From positions 682,001-746,000 of the forward strand of contig NW_020167524.1 of the NCBI RefSeq assembly GCF_001641265.1: DNA of 64,000 nucleotides, given 5' to 3'. This DNA comes from Pseudogymnoascus destructans. Its lineage: Eukaryota > Ascomycota > Leotiomycetes > Thelebolales > Thelebolaceae. Both the position numbers and the translations under genes were made by a program. Of the stretch, positions 1 through 12,076 are shown in pieces. The notes below the pieces were generated by a model. The model was not told where the DNA came from. It saw only the letters and a list, made by a program, of their open reading frames with translations, and did no database searches. Each line of letters opens with the position of its first letter. Position 1 is the stretch's first letter.

Positions 1-925
1 GGAGTATATGGGAAGAGTGACCAGGCATACAAAGCGTAATAATGTTGTGTTCTTTGCAGTACTCCTCAAACTTGTCTGAGTGGTGGCTCTCATGACCATC
101 AAGGACTAACAAGCGATAACCACCAACACTCCGGGGCTTTGTGTGCTTCTCAAAATGCTTAATCCAATCCATACCTCTCTCGTTTGTAGTCCAGCCATTT
201 GCAGTAACAGCGATTACCCAATCTGCTGGAAATCCGCTATTCTCATACCAAGATGCAAGGTGGTTTTTACCTGCCACAATGACAAATGGCGGCACTGCCC
301 AACCTTGAGAACTAACGCCTTGGATTACTGTAACCCATTCCCGATTGCCAGGTTGCACCTTTTTTGCCTTTGCCCGCCCATCTGAGCTCGTTACTACCGT
401 TGCGCTTGAGATGACGCCCATCATAAACCCAGTCTCATCAAAGTTGTAGATATCTGCATTGTTGATGCCATACTTTAGAATTGTGTTCCATACAAGCTCA
501 AACCAGCCACGAATGACTTCTGGATCTTCGCACTTAGCCCTCTGGTAGTCGTATTTTCGCTGGAAGCGTGTCCGGAGCTCTACATGGCGCTTAACAAAGT
601 TTGAAGCCCAACGTGACCCGACGCGTGGCGCGTCACGTGTTGCAAGTAGTCAATTTGCCATATCTTCAACAATAGACAACTGAGGAGGGAACCCTTTAGC
701 AGCTAAGTCAAGTATATACTGAACAAGAACTGATTCCTCTAGGTTACTTAATTTCCATAAGTTGGCTTGGATATCGCGTCGTGAAGGTATGCCTTGTAAA
801 CGGTGACGTAGCTTGCGGTGGTCTACGGAATAGATCCTAGCTGCAACTCGAAGGCGCAAATTTGGGTCGCTTTGCATAGCTTGGATAGCTAGCACTAATT
901 TGCTTTCATCATTTTTATGGCGCAT
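1..925 (-). pseudogene. Family A pogo-like DDE transposase, N-terminal part
   Basis: N-terminal 308 codons or so of the 552-codon family A transposase; the rest is off the left edge. Residues 1-91 form the CENP-B/pogo-type helix-turn-helix DNA-binding region. An in-frame TGA follows at codon 92, then the frame stays open into the DDE core (NFDETGF, and the start of the catalytic block around LDGHESH). The TGA is followed by CTA. The same codon is TGA in the copies at 9527-11182 and 55583-57238, so it predates their spread. Start chosen at the ATG opening MRHKND. It is called a pseudogene because of the stop, although readthrough or movement in trans by another transposase remains possible. 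Confidence 0.85.
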
Positions 926-1023
926 GTTTTGTTGTGGAGGAATTTAACATTTAGTTGGGGGGGTTGGTCACCGCATGATTTTGGCACTTTCGCTTGTTTG
1001 GCACTTTCGTTATACATGCACGT
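1..1023 (-). mobile_element. Pogo/Fot1-like DNA transposon, family A, copy 1 (cut by window edge)
   Basis: Right end of a Tc1/mariner-superfamily (pogo/Fot1-like) element, transposase on the minus strand. The inverted terminal repeat at about 972-1023 ends in ACGT followed by TA (1024-1025), the expected target dinucleotide. The same sequence occurs complete at 9421-11280 and 55495-57345, which fixes the family and end. The other terminus lies left of the window. Confidence 0.9.
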
Positions 1024-1025
1024 TA

Positions 1026-1794
1026 AATAATCATGATTATAATTGATTTTCTAACCCTGCTCCCGGTGGCATCATAACTCTCCTCCCCTCCCTACAAGAG
1101 GAAACAAACAATTTTAATATCAGTTTATAACAGTCATGTGATGACTAGAGGCGCCAGCAACAGCGCATATTTGACAACTATCATAGGTCTCTTTAAAAGT
1201 CTAACTTCCTTAGTCTTACTACCGCTCGGTATAAGGAATATATCCCGTGTTGGTAAAGAGTAAAGTGCGTCGGGGGTGCTGGATTACTTGGAGTCGACAA
1301 CAGATTGAAGCATCAGGAGAGATGGACCTCCGAGAATCGTGACCCACTGGATGAGGCCTAGCAGTACAATTATTAGGATATCTATTATTTTCTCATACTG
1401 TCGATTGTTGAGAGCTGGGTAATACGTGAAACGATACGAGTTAATGATATAGTCGTCTATAGTCGTCTTCAGCATTTTGTGGGTTTCCTGTGTTGTGAGT
1501 GGCGACTTGTTGATTGATTCATCACACACTTCTCCCTGTCCACTAAAGCCACACTACTTATCTATGTAGACGAGGCTTCGTCAACCTTAACCCTCCCGCT
1601 TCCACCCACCACATTCATACTCATACCTCTACCTCTCCTACATATCACGATTAGAATACGATACTCTCGCGTTTTATATTTTCGACAATATCAACGATAC
1701 GCTTGAGCTGGATGCTGTCTCATTCGCGCACTCTACAGCCTGAGAGCTGAACGGCCGGCCCCGCAGCCCCGTGGCTACTACATCACACGCCATC
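1026..1794. other. Intergenic, upstream of the RING gene
   Basis: No convincing gene. The minus strand has a short open frame (about 1284-1475 from its first ATG) for a roughly 63-residue peptide with one hydrophobic stretch (IIDILIIVLLGLIQW). No family is recognised. The last 250 bases are pyrimidine-rich and probably serve as the promoter and 5' UTR of the following gene. Confidence 0.4.
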
Positions 1795-4261
1795 ATGAGG
1801 ACTCCCAGGGTCTTCCTTCTCCTTGCCTTCGTCCTCGTATCTTTCACGCTTCTGATATTATCCTTACAATCTTCTTCTAAACCCATCGAACATACCGAAA
1901 ACCAGGCGAAAGCTGATAATAGCGGGGTGCTCAGCACCTTCTCATTCAACACGCCACTGTCGCTCTTCCCACCGAATGCTATCATTAGCTTGACCGACGA
2001 CAATACGACTTCTTTCCTTGCTCGACCTGCGGCATTTGGACCTCCTCTACCAACTACAGGTTTGAGCGGCCAGCTCTGGGTCGGGAGTGGATTTGGCGAC
2101 GACAGTCTCCGACATGGCATTATATCAACGGGCGGGGAAGGCGAGCTGGGCTGCAGCGACGTCATGCCCGAGGGAAATAACATTGTCGCGCGACCCCTCG
2201 ACAATTTGTTAACATCTACCACACCGCATAACAGACACAGAAGGAATGCGGCAAGAAGTGCCGCAGCGGACGATGGAACTGATGACAACCGTTATAACAC
2301 GGCGTCTGACGCCACGGTCGACCGGCGGATGGTCTCTGGCTGGCCACTCAAGAGCAGCACGAACTCCGGCGCCAGCCATGCCGATATCCAATCTATCCAG
2401 GAAAGCGCTGAAATTGCAGGAAAGGTCGTCATGCTGAGCAGAGGCGGCTGTGGGTTCCTCGAGAAAGTCGAATGGGCACAACGAAGAGGTGGTATAGCTG
2501 TTATCGTGGCGGATGATACCCGTGGAGGCCCATTAATCCAAATGTATGCTCGCGGCGATACGTCAAACGTTACCATTCCGTCTGTATTTACATCGCATAC
2601 GACCGCCCACCTTTTATCGTCTTTGATTCCTCCCGGTACATATATCGAGGATGCAACCAACGAAGACGGGAATTCAATGCTCAAGGTTAAACACTCCAAG
2701 AAATCAAAGCGAAAGAAGAAGAAGGCATCGAAACAGCGCAAGTCTAGAAAGGGATCGACTGGTGCGGTGCCAAAGGGTTATACTGTTTCCTCAAAAATGT
2801 CGACTGAGCCCGCCGTGGCACAGTCGCGACGTGACTCTTGGCTCGGGCGCCTGCTCTGGGGCTCCAAGCCAAGTCAGCCTGCCAAGAAAGATTTTCTGGA
2901 TTGGGTCGTAGTTGATGAGTGGGATGACCAGAAAGTCCCCATTACAGGTTCAAAGGCAGACACCAAGGGCAAAGTAGCCTCGAAAGCTACTCCCAAGGAC
3001 AATTTCGTTGGTGTCGATGACTGGAGGGACCCCGACTTTATTAAAAACGCTGGCGCCGACAACTCGAAACCACGTGAAGAAGCACAAGAAAGTTCTGGCC
3101 AAGTTCAAAACAAGTCTCCCATTGAAAGGTTATATACTCCTTCTGCTAACATCGAAGAGAAAAATCCAAAATCCGACCAGAAGACCGAAAATCTTAGTGC
3201 CGAAAACCCTGGCCTATCTTCTAAGTTATTTGGCGATGATGATGAAAATGACATCAAAGGAACCGGCATGGAAAGCGAAGATGACGACGGTGGACCTGAC
3301 TACGACAATGCACATGAGGGCCTATGGGTAACTTTGACCCGAACTAGCGGGGCTACTCCATTCTTCGATACTCTACTAGTGCTCGTTGTTAGCCCACTCG
3401 TTACTCTGACAGTAGTCTACACCCTTCTGCTCGTCAGGTCGCGGATTCGACAACGCCGATGGCGCGCTCCCAAGTCTGTGGTTGAGAGGCTCCCAGTACG
3501 CACGTATCGGACGATCCCTACAACTTCCAGCAACCAGTCACGGCAACCCTCACCTTCAAGTTCGTCACCGACAACCCCTCTACTCCAGCGATCGCCTACT
3601 AGTTCGCGGCCGCGTTCTAGAACAACCTCTACTCTCCCTGAATCGGCAATCGTATCTCGAACGAATTCAGACGAGTTGGTAACGCCCAAACCACGTCGCG
3701 CAAACGAGCATGAGAAGAAGGGCGACTGGAAAAAGTATATGGGTAGGCAGATTGAGTGCGTGGTGTGTCTTGAGGAATACGTCGATGGCGTAAGCAGGGT
3801 TATGAGTCTCCCCTGCGGCCACGAGTTCCACGTTGATTGCATGTAAGTCTTTCTCCTCTCTCAATGCATCACGAGCGTTGCAGCTGACGAAACCTAGTAC
3901 CCCATGGCTCACTACGCGCCGCCGGACATGTCCGATCTGCAAAGGCGACGTTGTGCGATCGCTGGCTCGAGGTGGATCCTCCAGCTCTACCCCGCGGTAC
4001 GAGCCTTACCGCGATGACAGCGACGAGGACGAGGACGACCTGGAGTCCCAAGTGGTAAACACTTTGAACGAGTCTCCAGCCGCTGGTCGTCCAATTTCTC
4101 CGGGAGCTACAACCGATGCCGACGTTGAACGTGGTGTCGCTTCTCCCATCGCCTCGCCGGCGCGAAGCTCGGGTACGAATGGCAGCTGGCTCTCCAATAT
4201 TGCGGCGCGGCTTGGGATATCGTTGTCGCCCCCATCGTCAGAAGAAGATCGCGCGAGGTAG
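1795..4261 (+). CDS. PA-TM-RING type membrane E3 ubiquitin ligase
   Basis: Two exons, 1795-3842 and 3898-4261, 803 residues. The intron has GTAAGT and CTAG borders, and splicing joins AT+T to give Ile inside the RING finger, completing it. Start chosen at ATG 1795, which opens a hydrophobic signal/anchor segment (residues about 5-25). A protease-associated (PA) domain lies near residues 200-290 (GGCGFLEKVEWAQRRGG). A Lys-rich then acidic linker follows, a transmembrane helix near 523-548, a Ser/Pro-rich tail, and a RING-H2 finger starting at Cys655 (CVVC, CGHEFHVDC, CPIC). PA-TM-RING proteins are membrane ubiquitin ligases of the endosome/vacuole system with the RING in the cytosol. The C-terminal 100 residues are acidic and low complexity. 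The specific substrate is unknown. Confidence 0.88.
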
Positions 4262-5764
4262 ATCCTCTGCATTATGATCGTAATGAGCGTCTGGCGTTGT
4301 TCATGTTTGTACCTACCATTGGAGAGGAGGCTGTTCTGGTTGGCATCGGAAGGGGAGTCTTTTGGGGGCGTTTTATTTATAACTTTCCGCTTAGTGGTGT
4401 CGTGCGAACCTTAGTAATCCATCACCAAGTAATACATCTCCAGGATTAATGGTCCGTCTGATGATTCTATTGGTATTATATCTGTTGATCCTACTATCCG
4501 TAACGTTGATCGATCCATAAAATGATAATTGTTTGCGATCAAGACTCTTCGACTCACTTCGTTCCACTGCCCCTGGCTGTCTTCCCGTCTTATTACATTG
4601 CTCATTAGCCACTAGCTTGCCTACGATTTTACAAATGGAACTCTTCGCCTCGAAACTAGCATGATCACGGCTGCTTGTGTCGGTATACGAAGCTGAGGGT
4701 ATAATTTGGAATCCATCGGCCTAAAACGCACGCGATATCTTCATGGTTACTCGAGTTATGCTACCATCACCCGGCTCCCGTGCGTTTATCCACCTTGCAC
4801 AAAGCTGGCCGAATCCAGTCACTCTACATACCAACCCCTCTCCGCTCGGTATACTGTCATATCGGAATGGAATCGATATTGATAGGCTAGTAGTCCACTG
4901 GGGTTTTTACTATCCGTCGGAAGTTCTGGCATAGCTTAATTTGGATGCATGGATGTTGACCTCTCCCAGGTACCAGAATGGCGGTAGAATAGAGGGGACA
5001 ATGAACAGCCTGCCGTTGAGCTTTCACGCATCCCACTAGCGACGGCAGTTTTTGACAGGGGCCCTATACAATGGCGGTCGCGGATTCATGGTGATTATGG
5101 ATCGCTATATACAATAACAGATGCAGCTACCCTATTTCCCGCCAACTGTCACTCCTTTCGCCTTCCAAAGCTCGTATTTCTTCGAACATCGTATCGCAAT
5201 GATTCTGCTCCCCAAGTTTGTGTGCAGCATAATTCTTGGGCTAAGGATTTAACACAGTAAGACGCCGGCACATAGCGATCGCTCGTAGGTGGCCGAAATG
5301 GCCAGTGATGGCCAGATGTGCTACCAGGAAGATGGAGAGGGATAAGGACAATGATGATCTGTTATTAAATTAGTCTTGTATGGGTTAAACTCCACGAGTT
5401 TAAGAAGTGGGGTTGGCGTTTACCTGTCACCAGGTCTCCGAGAAGACTCTGTTTCTGGATACTTGCTCCGTCCATAATAAGTCTTGACGAAGAAACTGTG
5501 CCAAACTATATCATAATAAAGGCTCTTGGTCGTTTAGGGCTGTAACTATCATGTTATTGCCTGTTAGTAGACCAAACCAGTTTCTAATAAACTAATTTTT
5601 AAAATATTTTAATATTTTAATATTACTTTTATCAGCTTCAATTTTAATACTACGAGACAAACCCCAAACCCGAAACACCTAAGAGGAGAGCGATGGAACG
5701 ACGGTTCGACTCCGTCACGAAGTTCCCGGTCAGGGTTAGCACAAATAATCATAATAATCATGAC
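4262..5764. other. Intergenic, no gene recognised
   Basis: About 1.5 kb between the RING gene and transposon B. Only short, unsupported open frames occur. An AT-rich stretch lies at 5590-5640, and a T-arm-like sequence (GGTTCGACTCC) near 5703 is not part of a foldable tRNA. Nothing else is assignable. Confidence 0.4.
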
Positions 5765-5766
5765 TA

Positions 5767-7626
5767 ACGTACTCCACAAGCGAGCGGCGCACACAAGTGA
5801 GTGGCGCACGCATCACGAATTCTATAACTCTAGAGGTTAATTTCACAACAATACAATTTATTAAACCCTATAGAACTACCCTAATTAGAAACCTCCCTTA
5901 ATGGACACGTACGGGCAGTATGCGCGAGTGATTTACACATACTACACGTCCGTGGTGCACGAGTTTGTGGCTCTGTAGGTTGACCTGCAACCCTACCTAC
6001 AATATCTATATCTGCTGTTTGTAGTCGATCTAGGCCCTCCTGGACTGTCAAAATACCTCCTTTAGCTACATACGACCTCCTTACTGCTCTCTTCTTCTTT
6101 TGTCTTTCATTTTCGGTCCGCAATTGCTTGTTTTCCTCCGTTAGAAGAGCCGCATTATGCATAGCCATTTGACAGCCTTTAACTAGCTGCTGGAACGCCT
6201 GATCTGTAGGACTTGATAAACCTGCTGTACGACGTTGAATGCGCCCCTTAATTGCTGTAACCTGAAGCTCTAATTGACTAGCATTATGAGGCGTTTCGGG
6301 TACCCAACAGTCTTGTAGGGCAGGAAGAAGCAGAGGTGGAGTTGGCGTCCGTAACTGAGTATTAAGCTTTGACAGCACTCGTTCTGGGTCGTACGGGACT
6401 AGACCTGTAGCTGCAAACCCACTACGGACCACATTAAGGGCCATAGACTCTTTGCGGGCCGAAAGGTAGGCTGTAAGGAAATCCGGTTTGTCAATATGGT
6501 TTAGTCCAACCCGCATATATCTTTCAATTTGTTGTCCGTATGACCGTTTTAGAACCGCAAAACAGCTAACGTCTAATGGCTGTAAGAGATGTGATGAATG
6601 CGGCGGCATGCAAAGCGTAATAATTGAGTGCTCGGAACAGAATAGGTCAAACTCTGGAGTCGAATGGCTCCCGTGTCCGTCGAGAATAAGAAGCCGATAA
6701 ACCCCCTTCGTACGGTCCTTTGTATGCTTCTGAAAGACGTCCGTAAGCCAAGCAAGGCCTAGAGAATCGTCCGTCCACCCGTTTTCACTAACTGCAATTG
6801 TCCAGTCTAAAGGCAAAGTGTCTGTGTACCAAGTCGATATATGAACCTTGCCCTCAAAAATAACCATTGCTGGCAAGCTCCATCCGTCTGAAGATATTGA
6901 TTCAATAACAGTAACCCATTCGCGGTTCCCTGGCTGTACGCAAACTGGCTTGCCAGCCCGCTCAGAACCTGTAATTACCTTCGCGGTCGTGACTACTCCC
7001 ATTTGAAACCCAGTCTCGTCAAAGTTGTAGATGTCCTCCTCTTGAATCCCATATTTAGCAATTGTATTCCGTACAAGCCGAAACCAGTCCCGAATAATCG
7101 TAGGATCTTCGCATTTTGCCCGCTGATAGTCGTATTTATGGGTGTATTTTGATTGGAGGGAGTTGTGTCGTCGTACGAAATTATAAACCCAGTTCTGGCC
7201 AACTGTAGGAGTCTGATCCTGGTCTGCGTCAGTCCGTTTTTGAAGAAGTAGATTTGCCATTTGTCGAAAGGAATTAGCTCTAAGTGGTAGGCCTCGTTCC
7301 TCCATAGATAATATCCATTGGATAAGTGTTAACTCCTCAGTAGCTGTAAGTTTGAGGTTTGCGGACTGTAAATCGCGTCGCGCGGTCCGTCCTTTAACGC
7401 GCGCCCGCAGAGTGGACTCAGGAAGATCGTACGCGACCGCAGCACCTCTAACACTCGTAAAATGGCCGTTTTTATAGGCTTGGAGTGCAAGAGTCATTCG
7501 ACCCTCTTTGTGGATTAATTGCAGGTCAATTGGTTGAGACATATTGATTTAAAGGATACTATACGCGTTAGAATTCGTGATGCGTGCGCCACTTACTTGT
7601 GTGCGCCGCTCGCTTGTGGAGTACGT
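5767..7626 (-). mobile_element. Complete pogo/Fot1-like DNA transposon, family B
   Basis: An intact 1860-bp element flanked by TA on both sides (5765-5766 and 7627-7628). Its inverted terminal repeats are about 58 bp with one mismatch, beginning ACGTACTCCACAAGCGAGCG. It encodes a single uninterrupted transposase on the minus strand. Near-perfect ends and an open frame suggest a recent, possibly autonomous insertion. Confidence 0.93.
5881..7542 (-). CDS. Pogo/Fot1-like DDE transposase (family B), intact
   Basis: 553 residues, starting at the ATG (7542) just inside the right terminal repeat. Residues about 10-110 are a CENP-B/pogo-type HTH DNA-binding region. A DDE_1-type catalytic core follows, with the first Asp in NFDETGF, the second in LLILDGHGSHS and the third in HLLQPLDVSCF. 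A basic coiled-coil-like stretch comes next, then a C-terminal CCHC zinc knuckle (CSMCKSLAHTARTC). This is a cut-and-paste transposase acting at TA sites. It is the only pogo-like transposase in the window with no stop codon, so it is the best candidate source of activity for its relatives. About the usual length for fungal Fot1/pogo proteins. Confidence 0.95.
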   Translation of the reverse strand: MSQPIDLQLIHKEGRMTLALQAYKNGHFTSVRGAAVAYDLPESTLRARVKGRTARRDLQSANLKLTATEELTLIQWILSMEERGLPLRANSFRQMANLLLQKRTDADQDQTPTVGQNWVYNFVRRHNSLQSKYTHKYDYQRAKCEDPTIIRDWFRLVRNTIAKYGIQEEDIYNFDETGFQMGVVTTAKVITGSERAGKPVCVQPGNREWVTVIESISSDGWSLPAMVIFEGKVHISTWYTDTLPLDWTIAVSENGWTDDSLGLAWLTDVFQKHTKDRTKGVYRLLILDGHGSHSTPEFDLFCSEHSIITLCMPPHSSHLLQPLDVSCFAVLKRSYGQQIERYMRVGLNHIDKPDFLTAYLSARKESMALNVVRSGFAATGLVPYDPERVLSKLNTQLRTPTPPLLLPALQDCWVPETPHNASQLELQVTAIKGRIQRRTAGLSSPTDQAFQQLVKGCQMAMHNAALLTEENKQLRTENERQKKKRAVRRSYVAKGGILTVQEGLDRLQTADIDIVGRVAGQPTEPQTRAPRTCSMCKSLAHTARTCPLREVSN

Positions 7627-7742
7627 TATTCAAATAGTCAAATATTACATAAGCATGATTACTCATAACGTACTTGACAAGCGAGTCGTATTTGCATGCG
7701 AGTCGTATCGCAACACACCAAATCTGCACTTTACGGACACTA

Positions 7743-9416
7743 ATGACTATAATGGCTCAACCACAGAACACTCCGGCTAGTCAGATTGAAGGCCGAATTG
7801 ATTTAGCTATTCAGGCCTTCCATCAAGGCTATTTTAGCAACCTTAAAGCAGCTTGTACAACCTACGATGTGCCATACACAACTGTCCGCGACCGCGTTAA
7901 CGGACGCGTTGCTCGACGCGATTTACAACCTGCAAACAAAAAACTTAGCAACACAGAGGAGTCAACACTTGTCGAATGGATATTATCTATGGAGAAACGA
8001 GGTCTACCCCTTAGATCTGAATCTGTATGGCAAATGGCAAATCTATTACTCCAAAAATGGTCTGACGCGGTCTACTCTACCCCTCTTACAGTTGGCCAAC
8101 GATGGGTTTACAACTTTGTAAAGCGCCACCCTTTCCTCCAATCAAAGTACACCCGTAAATACGATTATCAACGGGCAAAATGTGAAGATCCTACCGTTAT
8201 TCGGGATTGGTTTCGACTTTTACAGAACACAATTGCCAAATATGGGATTCAGGAAGATGACATATATAACTTTGACGAGACGGGATTTCAAATGGGAGTG
8301 ATTACAACCGCAAAAGTGATTACGGGTTCTGAGGGGGCCCATAAGCCCATTTGTGTGCAGCCAGGGAACCGTGAATGGGTTACCGTTATTGAGTCAATTG
8401 CAGCAAGCGGGTGGAGTGTGCCACCAATGGTTATATTTGAGGGAAAGGTCCATATATCAAGTTGGTATACGGATACCTTGCCTCGAGATTGGACCATTGC
8501 AGTTAGTAATAACGGGTGGACGGACGACTCTTTAGGCCTTACCTGGCTTATGGACGTCTTCCAGAAGCACACAAAGGACCGTACAAAGGGTGTTTACAGG
8601 CTCTTGATTCTTGACGGACATGGAAGCCATTCCACTCCTGAATTTGACCTGTTTTGCAAGGAGCACTCAATTCTCACACTCTGTATGCCTCCACACTCGT
8701 CACATCTTTTGCAACCACTTGACGTTAGCTGCTTTGCAGTTATGAAACGGTTATACGGAAAACAAATCGAGGGGTATATGCGGGTTGGAGTTAGTCATAT
8801 TGACAAACCTGACTTACTTACAGCCTACCTTGCAGCCCGCAAAGACTCTATAACACCTAATGTGATCCGTAGTGGCTTTGCAGCCACTGGCATACACCCA
8901 TACGACCCAGAACGGGTGCTCTCAAAGCTGAATACTCAATTACGGACACCAACCCCACCTCTACTTCTCCTAGACACTACCCAGGACCGTTGGGTACCTG
9001 AAACGCCCCATAATGTTAGTCAATTGGACCGTCAGGCTACTGCAATTAAGGAATCTGTTTAGCGCCGTACAGCAGGCTTCTCAAGCCCTACAGAGCAGGC
9101 ATTCCAGCAGCTAGTAAAAGGGTGCCAAATGACTATGCATAATGCGGTCCTTCTTGCGGACGAAAACAAGCAGCTACGGGCCGCAAATTAGAGGCAAAAG
9201 AAGAAGAGAGCCGTGAGGAGGTCGTATATAGCTACGGGAGGTGTTTTAACAGTTCAGGAAGGCCTAGAGCGGGCACAAACAGCAAATATAGTAGTTGAGG
9301 CTAGGGTTACAGGTTAGCTAGCAGACCTGCAAATACGTGCACCACCAGCATGTAGTATGTGTAGATCACTCACACATACTGCCCGTACATGCCCATTAAA
9401 GCAGGTTCCTAATTAG
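7743..9416 (+). pseudogene. Family C pogo-like transposase with three in-frame TAG stops
   Basis: 557 codons in one frame, close in sequence to the family B transposase: HTH region, NFDETGF, LLILDGHGSHS, LQPLDVSCF and a C-terminal CCHC knuckle. The frame is broken only by three TAG codons (9060, 9189, 9315), all in the C-terminal tail beyond the catalytic core. There are no frameshifts. The catalytic part could still be made as a protein of about 439 residues. Start at ATG 7743, with a second ATG at 7752. Inference: decay by point mutation after insertion. Confidence 0.88.
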
Positions 9417-9420
9417 GGTA

Positions 9421-11280
9421 ACGTGCATGTATAACGAAAGTGCCAAACAAGCGAAAGTGCCAAAATATCGCGACTACCCCATAAGAATTGCGATAAATCC
9501 ACCACAACAATATAAATTAATCAAAACTACTCGGAGTCCTCTTCCTCAGACCTGTCTATTACAATCTGACAAGTGCGCGCATTGTGTCCAGTCTCACCAC
9601 ACTTGCCACAGCGATGTGCATGGTTTTTTTTCCTTGGCTTCCGACCACTACTTGCCCTTATTTCTTGCTCTACTTGCTGCACAACATCCCTCTCGTCCTG
9701 TAGCTCCTGTGCTACCTGTTGACTAAGTGATCCTCCTTGCTGTAGTCGTGTTTTTTTAGCTCTCCGGCGCTTGCTTAGCACTTCATTTGCCTGTCACAGG
9801 TTTTGGTTCTCTGCTTTTAACAATGCTAATTGATGCATTATTTGCGATGCACCCTTTGTAAACTGGTCAACAGCTGCATAGATTGAGGTTGGAGAGCTAT
9901 TTTGATGATGCGCAATTCAGTTTTTAATGAAAGTAGACTGTGATACAGCTTCAGTTGTGTTATTTGGTGTCTGAGAAACCCATGGTTGAGCGGTGTTTGG
10001 GCGAGAGGTTGGAGGTGTTGGCGTCTTAAACCTAAGGTCAAGTGTAGATATTACACTCTCAGGGCTAAATGGAAGAAGCCCAGCACCTCGGAACCCTCCC
10101 TGAATATTGCTTTCTGTCATTGCAATGTTAAATGCAGTGTGGAAGGCAGGAAAGAAGTCATCCTTAGTAATGTGAATAATATGAGCCCGCATCATATCTT
10201 CAATTTGCTGACCGTAAGCTCTCTTTAATGGGCCAAAACAGCCAACATCAAGTGATTGGAGTATATGGGAAGAGTGACCAGGCATACAAAGTGTAATAAT
10301 GTTGTGTTCTTTGCAGTACTCCTCAAACTTGTCTGAGTGGTGGCTCTCATGACCATCAAGGACTAACAAGCGATAACCACCAACACTCCGGGGCTTTGTG
10401 TGCTTCTCAAAATGCTGAATCCAATCCATACCTCTCTCGTTTGTAGTCCAGCCATTTGCAGTAACAGCGATTACCCAATCTGCTGGAAATCCGCTATTCT
10501 CATACCAAGATGCAAGGTGGTTTTTACCTGCCACAATGACAAATGGCGGCACTGCCCAACCTTGAGAACTAACGCCTTGGATTACTGTAACCCATTCCCG
10601 ATTGCCAGGTTGCACCTTTTTTGCCTTTGCCCGCCCATCTGAGCTCGTTACTACCGTTGCGCTTGAGATGACGCCCATCATAAACCCAGTCTCATCAAAG
10701 TTGTAGATATCTGCATTGTTGATGCCATACTTTAGAATTGTGTTCCATACAAGCTCAAACCAGCCACGAATGACTTCTGGATCTTCGCACTTAGCCCTCT
10801 GGTAGTCGTATTTTCGCTGGAAGCGTGTCCGGAGCTCTACATGGCGCTTAACAAAGTTTGAAGCCCAACGTGACCCGACGCGTGGCGCGTCACGTGTTGC
10901 AAGTAGTCAATTTGCCATATCTTCAACAATAGACAACTGAGGAGGGAACCCTTTAGCAGCTAAGTCAAGTATATACTGAACAAGAACTGATTCCTCTAGG
11001 TTACTTAATTTCCGTAAGTTGGCTTGGATATCGCGTCGTGAAGGTATGCCTTGTAAACGGTGACGTAGCTTGCGGTGGTCTACGGAATAGATCCTAGCTG
11101 CAACTCGAAGGTGCAAATTTGGGTCGCTTTGCATAGCTTGGATAGCTAGCACTAATTTGCTTTCATCATTTTTATGGCGCATGTTTTGTTGTGGAGGAAT
11201 TTAACATTTAGTTGGGGGGGTTGATCACCGCATGATTTTGGCACTTTCGCTTGTTTGGCACTTTCGTTATACATGCACAT
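9421..11280 (-). mobile_element. Complete family A pogo-like transposon, copy 2, nested in family C
   Basis: 1860 bp, flanked by TA (9419-9420 and 11281-11282). The ends begin ACGTGCATGTATAACGAAAG; the right end reads ACAT instead of ACGT. It is inserted within element C, immediately after the C transposase stop codon. Transposase is on the minus strand. Confidence 0.93.
9527..11182 (-). pseudogene. Family A transposase, copy 2, with TGA stops
   Basis: 552 codons, one continuous frame interrupted by TGA at codons 92 and 422 (both shared with the copy at 55583-57238) and by an additional TGA in the C-terminal part that reads CGA in that other copy. HTH region, NFDETGF, LLVLDGHESHH, the third catalytic Asp in LQSLDVGCF, and a C-terminal CCHC knuckle (CGKCGETGHNARTC) are all present. 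Probably non-functional unless UGA is read through. The first stop is in the context UGA-CUA, known as a leaky stop in fungi and other eukaryotes. Confidence 0.88.
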
Positions 11281-11422
11281 TAGTTTTAGAGGTTTTAAAT
11301 AATTAATTTGTTGAGTTATTAACCTGTAAAGTGCAGATTTGGTGTGTTGCGATATGACTCGCATGCAAATACGACTCGCTTGTCAAGTACGTTAATCATG
11401 AATATTCATGATTATCACATGA

Positions 11423-11943
11423 TGTTAGAATCATGTGGCCTAAGAAAAGGAAACCAAATATATATTAATCTATCTAAATACTACTTAAAGTATTAATTTA
11501 GCTATAAATTCCTCTTCTAGATCATCTTCTTATAGGAGCACTAGTAGCAGGGATTTGTAAATAGCGCCTAGCTATAGTAGCTGTTACGATTATAGCTTAC
11601 AGCTTATTACAGTTGTTATGGGTGCAGCCTTAGCCACCAAGGCTACAACCGCTAAGCGGACAACTGTATATTACAAGGAATAGCCTCACCTTCCTTCTTT
11701 CTTCTTCTTCTTCTCTCTTTAGATTTAATCTAGCTTATTATTCTCCGGACTGGCTTCTTGACCTCCATGACCATTGTAACATAAGATTGAATCTCACCTT
11801 TCTTTTGCTCTCTGAGCCTGAACCTTGATCTGAAATTCGAATTCCCTTCTTTGGAAACCCTACAACCATATCTTCAAGTCGATTCCAGAACACACTAGAA
11901 CACCACAGAACACCACAGACTTCATAGATCAGACCTTTCACAA
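11423..11943 (+). repeat. Possible 5' LTR of the gag fragment downstream
   Basis: The sequence upstream of gag begins TGTTAGAATC at 11423 and could end near TTTCACA at 11942, which is LTR-like in position and TG...CA ends. There is no second copy in the window, so the limits are unproven. Confidence 0.3.
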
Positions 11944-12076
11944 CGCTCCCTCGACAAGAAATATAGCTGTGAGGGGAGTGCGCTCCTCTCTACAGTCGAC
12001 AAACTGCATAATAGGGCCTTTGGCGATACGAGTCTGATCTACTGAATACGAAAACTGAAAGAATAGCAAAGCTGCT

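Larger units (their letters stand above)
7668..11392 (+). mobile_element. Pogo/Fot1-like transposon family C, interrupted by a nested family A copy
   Basis: The left end is at 7668 after TA (7666-7667), starting ACGTACTTGACAAGCGAGTC. The matching inverted end closes at 11392 before TA (11393-11394). Between them the transposase runs 7743-9416, then a full family A element (9421-11280) sits inside, then about 110 bp of the C right end resume at 11281. Without A the element is about 1.86 kb, the same size as B. Confidence 0.92.

Noticed and set aside
1284..1529. Small minus-strand frame with one hydrophobic segment
   Set aside because: No family recognised, its first codon is GTG, and there is no supporting splice or promoter evidence.
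5690..5730. T-arm-like GACGG-TTCGACT-CCGTC suggesting a tRNA gene
   Set aside because: A five-base stem and seven-base loop are present, but no matching acceptor stem, D-arm or anticodon arm lies upstream at the right distance. At most a tRNA-derived remnant or chance.
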